In this document: positions 28,201 through 37,200 of the stretch, in pieces
Layout of the letters: the number at the start of each line of letters is the position of its first letter
Position numbering within the stretch: the first letter of the stretch is position 1
Assembly: GCF_037975245.1 (NCBI RefSeq)
Contig: NC_092576.1
Location: 25,743,611-25,807,610, forward strand
Direction of reading: 5' to 3'
Source of the DNA: Apostichopus japonicus
Lineage: Eukaryota > Echinodermata > Holothuroidea > Aspidochirotida > Stichopodidae
DNA: 64,000 bases
Notes under the pieces: generated by a model
Seen by the model: only the letters and a program-made list of their open reading frames with translations
The model's database searches: none
What the model was told of the DNA's origin: nothing
Program-made: the position numbers and the translations under genes

Positions 28201-31200
28201 GCTGGTTAAACGTGCTTGCAGTAGGTCTAAGACACGCCAGTAAACTTCATACATTTTTGCATGCCTAGCTATCTGTACCTACTGTCAGAGAGCGGCAAAG
28301 TTTCATCTAAATTTTAAAACGCCCCATACTAAACTAAATTGATGGGTCCGTGTATGGTAGGCCATACGGGAAATAATTGCTGATATAATGTCCATACGAA
28401 TTAAAATTATTACCGGTATTAGTTCTATTTTATACCGGCATTTATTCTCAGCCAATCACCATGCAGGTTCATATGCCGGTATTAAATATAATTAATACGG
28501 GCATTAAATATAATTAATACGGGCATTAAATATAATTAATACGGGCATTACATATAATTAATACGGGTATTAAATAGAATTAATACGCGCATAAAATAGA
28601 ATTAATACGTATACAGTAGCTACTATGAGAGCAAAGCAATTGCGATGGGACTGCCAGAGTTATCACTGCTTGATGACAACAAAGACATGTCGCTCGACAA
28701 ACTACGTTTGCCTAATATCCTCACAAATCTCCGACAAACATGGCACTAACATATATCAATAAGTCAACATGGAAATATTGCCTAACCATCTGTTTATTCG
28801 TTCCAATTGTGTCGAAGTTAGCTGGCACTTAAAATATTCACCGAATACTTTCATTATTGCTGCTATTTTCGACCGCATGGTAGCCTAACACCACACCAAG
28901 TCCATAGGAAACCTTGCCTAACCATCGGTTTGCGAACAAAAAAAATCGGCAGTTGTTTGAAAGTTATCTGCTATGTCCTGTTGATGGAATGTAATGTTTT
29001 ACTTACACTGTTACTGTGACGATGGATTGAAGGTTTTAACTTCGAGTACTTTTCACCTGTATAATATTTTCGTTTACGGTGGTGAGTGATTTTATCCACA
29101 TACGCAAAAGTACATGATTAAAATAATGAACACCCAGATTAACATAATACTGAAACAAGGGATTAAGAAATACATAATAATAACAACACATACAAATGTA
29201 GACATATTTCAAAGAGTGATATGAGAGACCACTCAGACTAGTACTATCATTTGGTCCCAGTAATTATGTGGTTTCTATGTTATTTGTTTAACTCTTATAA
29301 GGTTTAAAACTAGAACTTTGGAGCAAGACAGTATCATACTTATTTATACTCGTCATTTAAAAAAATCTCCCAAATATACTCAAAATCCCCCCCCCCCACG
29401 AAATAGTTGGTCAAGGGGAGAATCCCCCCCCCCTCTTAAATTTTACAGCTGGCGCTAACCCTGTGATGGAATAACCTGGTTTCTGGATAATAAATTGTCA
29501 ATTGTCAACAACTCTGTAACTGGACGACATACATTAATCTTGGAGTGACTCGAACCGGGGACCTTATGATTGGAAGGCACCAGCGTTAACCACTGAGCTA
29601 ACACTCCTGTGTTCACTCCACTGTGCTAACATATTGTACGCTCGCGTTGAAATGAAAGACACGTATACAACACTTATTTTTCGTACTTTATATTCTTTTT
29701 AATCAAATCTTCAAATAAGTTGCTGCAAAAGAAAAAACAGATGGGAAAGTCGTGGTCATAACAACCGCAAAGACATTTGTAGGCTAGACTAGTGTCTATA
29801 CCGTTCATGCTAGTGACTGATAGTACAGTTAATGCTGAAAGTAGCGGTTCTGCGAAATTATACCTGGTAATATAAGGTATTCATCAACGTGTATATCGGT
29901 ATTTGTTTTTGCTTATACCGACGCACCCTACTATCATGTTACAAATACCGAATTTTGTTGATAATTGAGTATAGTAAGGTAAGGCAAGGCTACAGTGAGT
30001 AACCAAATAATAGAAATATCCATTGAACACATGGCTGTACCAGAGGGCGGGATGTGCTGATGTGAACCCTCTTCCCCCATTCATATTCATTGTACATAGG
30101 TAGGTAGAAGGGGGTGTGTGGGTGTGCAACCCCGTCTCCCCCCTCCCCCCACCCCTCCTCTCCCCCATTCACCAATGCATTCGGCTAAATTCTGCACGAG
30201 TCAGCAAAATGAAGGAAAGAGAACAAAAAAAGGAATGAAAGAAGAAAAGAATAGAAGAAAGAACGGAGAAAGGAGAGAATAAAGAGATGCAGTAGATACT
30301 AAGCGGAGGTGGTCCGCCCCGGGTACTAGTAAGGGGTTTGCCATGCCACAGCCCCTACCCCAGCAAAAAAAAAATCATAATAATAATAATCATAAAAAAT
30401 AACGAAATAATTATTAATGGTGGGGTGCCTACAGTGGCTAGCCATAATAGATAGGAGAAAATTGTTCCTGTTTTTGTTAATCATTTCGTTAGTCATTGTT
30501 GTTTATGCCAGTCTAATTTCCAACTAAAATTAATATTTTGATCAAACAAAAGGAAAAATTAAGAAAACATTCACTGAAGAATGAGAAATCCTAAACATAT
30601 AAGCAGTTCAACGCTTTGCCAAAAGCACCATTATGCATTCAAGCCACCTAACATCACAACAACACAACAATTTCTCCACTTATACCCCTACGTCAGGGCA
30701 TCATCCCCTGCACAAGGTGACAAGGGAAGGATCTGCCCGGGGCTCCAACTATACTAATTACGCCACTGAAGAGAGGGAGGGAGAATGAGAAAGACGTAAG
30801 AAAGGGGGCGTGGTGCAGGGAGGGGAGGAGATTGGAATGTATATTTGGACAACTCCCTATTTAATTAAAACTGATATGCAACGTATAGTACAGGTCAAAG
30901 TTTAGCCCCATGTTAGCACAGAAATAACGTAAACCTCAGCATTTATGTGAGCATTGACCCCAACTAGGGGACCTTTAGGCTTCAGCGGACACCTGCCCAC
31001 TGGGCCCTAATCCGTTGGACTCACGCTTCGTTTATCAACACATCCTGCCGGTATGTTCATCTATGGTTGGCAAAACATTGCAACCCCCGCCTTCTGCATT
31101 GATAATGATCTGGCATCGCACCCGATTGAATATAATTTACCTTAACATCTTTTATATGCTTTAATTACAGATGTTGAAACGTTGGGAAGAACTGACGGAT

Positions 31201-34200
31201 GCTGATTATGCAAATGAGGTAAAACACGGAATATTCGTTAGATTTAAATATGTGTGTGTATGTGTTAGGGGGAGGGGCGTGTGTGTGGGGTGGGTGTGGA
31301 TAATGAATGAGGCTCTGCAAGTTCAATCGATCATTTTTGGTATGATTGGTCAGGGTTTAGAAATATGTGTAACAAAAGACATAGGCCTATGAAACGCATT
31401 ATTTCTGCATCATAATAATAATAATCATTTGCTCCGTAAATGCATCTTTACACGATAGTTAATCATGATACCTTTTCGGTTCCTTGCTTTAGCAAAAGGA
31501 ACCTATGTAGTCAACTTGGCGTGTGTGTGTCTGTGACACTTGCTTGGGTACACTGCAACTCAACAAGGAAAAGTTGAACTTGACTCAAACTTAGTGTATA
31601 GATCCGCCACAGTGAGAAGGTGTGTCCTATTGGTTTTGGTGCCTGTAAAGGTCACCAAAGGTCAGTTAGGGCTCAAAAACCAAATTTATAAACAAAGCAA
31701 TAACTCCAATTGATAAGGTCTGGCATGCTTGATATATTGGGACTAGTTGTGAATGGGTTAAGGGATTATTTCTAAACATAACGGTTATGTGATCCAAGGT
31801 CAATGAAGGTCAATTAGGGGTCAAAAACTAGGTTTTTTGAAATTACTTGAAAACGAAATGTTTGTGAATATTGGGATCCAATAGTCGACCCGCATCTGGG
31901 TGACATTTGACCTCATTTTGACCTCCGTTGACCTTTGCTAGTTTCTTGGGGTATTTGAATTTTTGTTGCCATATTCAGATCTCAAATGGTCTTCCGATCA
32001 AAACTTTCCATGGGTTTACCCTTGTTCGACCTTCGTGTGTGAAGTTATCAGAGGTCAAAGTTTTGTTTTGTTAATCGTACAGTTAGGATGGTCGTACAGA
32101 CTTGTCATGTTGCTTGTGTGAAAAAGTATGTCAAACTACACCTGGCCATGGGGTCAAAAGGTCAAGGGCCAAATCTTGGGAAAACATGCTTATCTTAAAA
32201 TATACGGGGCAAAGAAAACAATTGTGTCAATATTTTGATATATGATAGAACTATGTGAACTCTACAGAATACATTTTGCGCTTCGATCGGACACCCGGTT
32301 CTCAAGTTATGGGTGGGGGGGGGGCAAAGGTTGGTTTTGATATCTTTCTAGCAATACTCTGTGCGTGTACATAAGAGCACAAACATTTTTTTAGGACAGA
32401 GTGCAGGCGCTTAGCCAGGAATTTACCGAGGAGGGGGCGAAACTCAAAATCTAAGCATAGTGCCACCATAGGTTGGCGCGAAGTGTCTAAGAAAATTTTG
32501 GCTGAAAATGCCTCCCAGATCGCTGGAAATGGCACTTCCCAGGGGTACGGCTCCCCCTTCGCCGCCCTCCCCCTATTGGCTACGCGCATGACATAGTGCA
32601 CTTCATCGAAAGGAACAATTTAAAAAAAAACCGTTAGGTCATTCAAGGTCGTTCATGGGCAAAAAAACTGCCCATTTATACTAATTTTTGCAACAACTTC
32701 CATTGACGAAGTGTAACATGACTGATATATTGGAACAAGTTGTGCATTAAGTAGGGACAGATTCTCTAAATAACCGTTATGTGATCCAAGGTCACCAAAG
32801 GTCAATTATGGGTCAAAATGTGTGTATTTTTAGCAATAACTTCAGAAACTCCAACTGACAGGGTACTTTGGGTCTAGTTGTGAATGGGGTAAGGGATCAT
32901 TTCCACACATAACCGTCACGTTCCAGCTATAAACATTTAGGACAGAGTGCATATCCCTCTTGAGTTGGACACTTGGTTCTCAACAGGTTCTCAAAACTAC
33001 CAACAGTTGATTTGTGATATTTTTGAGAATAAAATAGTGTGTACATCCAATTAACAATTTTAGGACAGTTCTGCTCCCTTGTAAATATAGTTTAATAAGC
33101 AAGGAACCATAGTGCCCATGGGCTCTTGTTATAAAACCTACACAACATCTCCACTTTGTGGTCTCTAATGCTGTATAGTTAAGCTCACATTATTAACGAA
33201 TAATAATATCACAATCATTATTTCCCAATATTTATATTTTATCTATTTTATTCTTTCGTTTTACTTAGGTCGAAGCCTTCCGGAATCGCTACAGGTAGGC
33301 CTTGATAAACACTCACCAGTTTTGGTCAAAAACTAGACAGAACCCTCAGTCCCCACATGTATTAATAATGTTAAATTGAAATGAATTATAGTGCTGTTTA
33401 TGTTCAATAAAATCTACGATCCATATTTTGAAATGATGTAAGCTTATAAAAAGTTTCAGACTCTTAATGGATGCATTAATTTAGTGTCCATATTTAATTG
33501 TGATTAGACTTTCATGTAAAATAATTAATCCTAGAACTGCAATGTATAATGATAAAAGCGATTCAAATTGTAATCAAATAAAGTTTGATATAATCCAATA
33601 TTAAAAGTAAATTTCAGAGAATCATTGCTTGTTATTCCACCAATCACTCATAATGCATCAACCTTGAAATTATTTAAAACACCTACTAGTGAAAATCACT
33701 ATGAAAATCATGGGGATATAAAAATACAACGTTCTGAGGAATCATTGTTGTCAGATGTACACTGAGGGACTACATTGGAAATACGTCTGCTGGACAAACC
33801 TTTCTGTGTTATCCCTACATCATGTGATTTCTGTTGTATTTTGTTTGTTTGGTTTGAAATAAATCAGATCAAAGCAAAATGAGACATAACATACAAGGTA
33901 CATTAAACAATCATCACCCCCCCCCCCCCTCCTTCGCCATAACAATTATCAAAATAAATTTAACCTTAATCATAAAAGATGGGAGCAAGAAAAGTATTGA
34001 ATCAATGAATAAAGATCAACATAAGAATTATATATGTTGATTTCATGTTCATGTTATAAAATAAGAGGTTATCAGCCTGCATTGAATAGTCATAATAAGC
34101 AACATGAATCACTTAGAACAGCTTTTATAAAGGATGTCATCATTTGACACATATGGTAACATCTCTCTCCCTTTATTTTATCAACAGCGAGGAAGAATGG

Positions 34201-37200
34201 CAACTGACATACAATGCCTCGTAAGATCATAAGCCGATGTAGCCGACAATGGCTCTGCTGCTTTTTACGTCGTTTTTGACTGTCGAATTAAGCAAATCGA
34301 AAGATGGTAGATGTTTAAATAAAACCATAGTAATTAAAAATGATTCTTTATCCACAAATGACAGCCACGACAGTTTTACGGTAAAATGTGTCCAGTTTAA
34401 AATCTTAGTTGAAACAGTTTTGTGAAAGACACTTTATCACGGGGTAGTTTATTATAACCGAGCCTCGCAGCTGTCACAAGTAGGCCATAGATATTTATGT
34501 TTGTACATTTAAATGGATGTAATTTTATTATTGCAATAACATTCTTGGAACGATTAATATATTTGAAAAGTGAGATCGCTTAAAATTATCACATTAAAAT
34601 TATGTAACAGAGAGAAGAACGAAAAAATCAGTTGAGGAATCTTTTGAAATTTGATCTACCATACTGTTTCATGCCAGCAACAGTTTTCTGAAAGAAATGA
34701 TAGCATTTTGTTTATCAAATCATGATGTATATCATGTGTAAACTGTATATTATATAATTAGATGTAGAGAAATCATGTTATATTAACACTTAGCTGGGTA
34801 CGTGTTGTTCAACATTATACAGAAAAGATTGAGTAACGTGAGAGGAACAATCATCATAAGTTTTTAGACGTTTTTTATTAATTTAAGATCTATAGCGAGA
34901 CTAGTCACAATTTTTATCTTCATAATTTTTTTGTTCTACAGATTTTATCGATGTAAACTGCCAACATCCATCAGTCCTGCGATGATACCGGGAACAGCAA
35001 AATCAAGGAATGTAAAAGGTATTTTGCGGCAGATAACACTCTGGGAGTTTATTCAATAAGCGTGAAGAAGGTGCTAACTATTTGCGTGGGTGCTGAGAAT
35101 TTGGAGTGTACGATTGTGTGTATTTGAAAGGGCGGCAGGAGGGGGGTGGGGGTGGGGTGGGTGGCAGGTGCGAAGGGTAGAGTAAATTTTCGGAGAGAAT
35201 TATTGCAACTATATGCACTATATACATTTGCATATTTTGGTTTCAGCACAGCCGTGAACTTCTTGCGTTGTCTGCTAGATAGTGGTTGTGCATATACCAT
35301 TCATTCATATAGCACGTATAAGGTTAGGGCCTATCCCATTGTGTATGGGTACATGAGATGGTTCAAAGTGTTCCAATCCTTTGTAATTTATTTTATGAAT
35401 TTTGCAGTGAAACTGACTTTTCATATTTAATATTCCTGTAGGTGGAAGAAGTACCAAGATGCTGAAACGATGAACAAAGACATGTTACAAAATTGACTGA
35501 AAAGTTAACCTTTTACTATATTTCTTAGTCTAAACGTTTTTACTGTTTTTTTATATTTTTCAATTCAATTTACACTCTGCTGCGAGTTTCTTCTAAGGTA
35601 AAATGCGCGCAGGGGTGGGGGGGTGGCTTGTATGTTCAAGCAACCAATCTTAGTAATGACTATTCACTGATAATGACTAATAATACCAAAGTGACGTGAG
35701 AAACACCTTACTATCAAAATTGCAAAGTATCCTACTAAATTTAAAAGGTAGTTAATACACCTATTCCTTCGGTACGTTTTAATATTGCTTGTTTATTACT
35801 GTTTGAAAAATGAATAACTAGAAAGAGAGATGCATAGAGAGAAAGATTCCATCAACAAAAACAAAATAACAATTGAGAAATATTTTAATATTTCAGCATT
35901 GTAGTTTTATTTTGTTATTGTAGGTAAGCACGACTAGTAATATATTAATGTTGTTTTAATTTTCTTTCTCTGAAGTTCTTTGGCCGGAAAATATCGGTCA
36001 ACCTGATCTGCAGTCCGGCAAATGGAAACAGGTTGGTGATAAGATGGTAAACGTTTGTAAGGATCAACATGGTCCATGTTTTTTTAAGTAAATATAGCCT
36101 ATTTTAACTGCTAGTGTAAATATCATTGTGCTGTGGAATATCCCATTGGAGCGGGTAATTATACAACTCTGACACAGTGTGTGGTATGCGGCTTAATCTG
36201 TTGCAAACATTTTCAAGAATGAAATAAATTTATCAGTCATTGTTGTCCATTCTGGTTAATTGTCAGGTAGGAATATGAATAGAGAGACGGTGTTGGGGTA
36301 GCTTTCTAGTCACTTCGCCCAACAACCATTTCGCCCAACTGCCATTTCGCCCAACCAGCCTGGTCATTTCGCCCAACCAGCCTGGTCATTTCGCCCAACC
36401 AGCATGGTCATTTCGCCCAACCATCATAGTCATTTCGCCCAACCAGCATGGTCATTTCGCCCAACCAGCATGGTCATTTCGCCCAACCTTATTTTAACTA
36501 ATATTCAGTCAGAATAATATTACTTTTTCTATTCCACTAGTTCAATTTGATTTATTTTGGGTAAGGTTACTTCGTAATAGGTAAATAAAAAAATGAGGTC
36601 CGCTCGATATCGATCGGAGTCTGAGCAGTTATTTCGGGTATAGTGGGAGGATTACACTACTTTAGGCGTTTGCGCATACAATGGAAGTTACATTATTATA
36701 CAAAAACAGGGGAATCGGTTTTCATAAAGACCTATCAAACCTAGGTCTTTATGAAGACCGATTCCCCTGTGTTTGTTGGGCGGTGAAATGGTTGTTGGGC
36801 GAAGTGACTAGAAAGCATCAAACCTAACCCCTAAAACACTGATCCATCCTCAAGATTCCTTAATATTCGGTTCGTATCCTGTAACGTTAAAAATTCCCGA
36901 ACGTTTCCTTACTAAAGTTATACAAAGTAAAGGACTTCAAGTTTCCTTAATATTCCTTAATATTCGAACGTTTACTATCAAACCTAACCCCTAACACACT
37001 GATCAATCCTCAAGATTCCTTAATATTCGGTTCGTATCCTGTAACGTTAACAATTCCCGAACGTTTCCTTTTGAAATATCATATTTAATCAAGGTTGGGC
37101 GAAATGACCAGACTAGTTGGGCGAAATGACCAGGCTGGTTGGGCGAAATGACCAGGCTGGTTGGGCGAAATGACCAGGCTGGTTGGGCGAAATGACCAGG

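Larger units (their letters stand above)
27445..31170. other. Intron A3-B2, repeat-bearing
   Basis: Counterpart of 390-2472, with extra DNA at about 28000-29850 that includes the 22-bp tandem repeat and a SINE-like head listed separately. No exon seen. Confidence 0.5.
25380..34080. repeat. Segmental duplicate of 1-9640
   Basis: Starting with ATTAATAACC...TTGATAATG and AACATGTGTCA(A/G)GTTCGGAAGG, this block follows 1-9640 in order, including exons A/B/C, the AGGTCA repeat and flanking unique DNA. Differences are the 25565-27197 insertion here, and the LINE and the 7773-9239 element in the first copy. Later exons (F, A, D) are also paired (9847/34942, 10377/35976, 13273/37617), so the real duplication unit is about 24-27 kb and starts left of the window. 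Confidence 0.85.

Noticed and set aside
29541-29607. Functional tRNA gene on the minus strand
   Set aside because: Too short, 8-nt anticodon loop and an imperfect acceptor stem; fits a SINE head.
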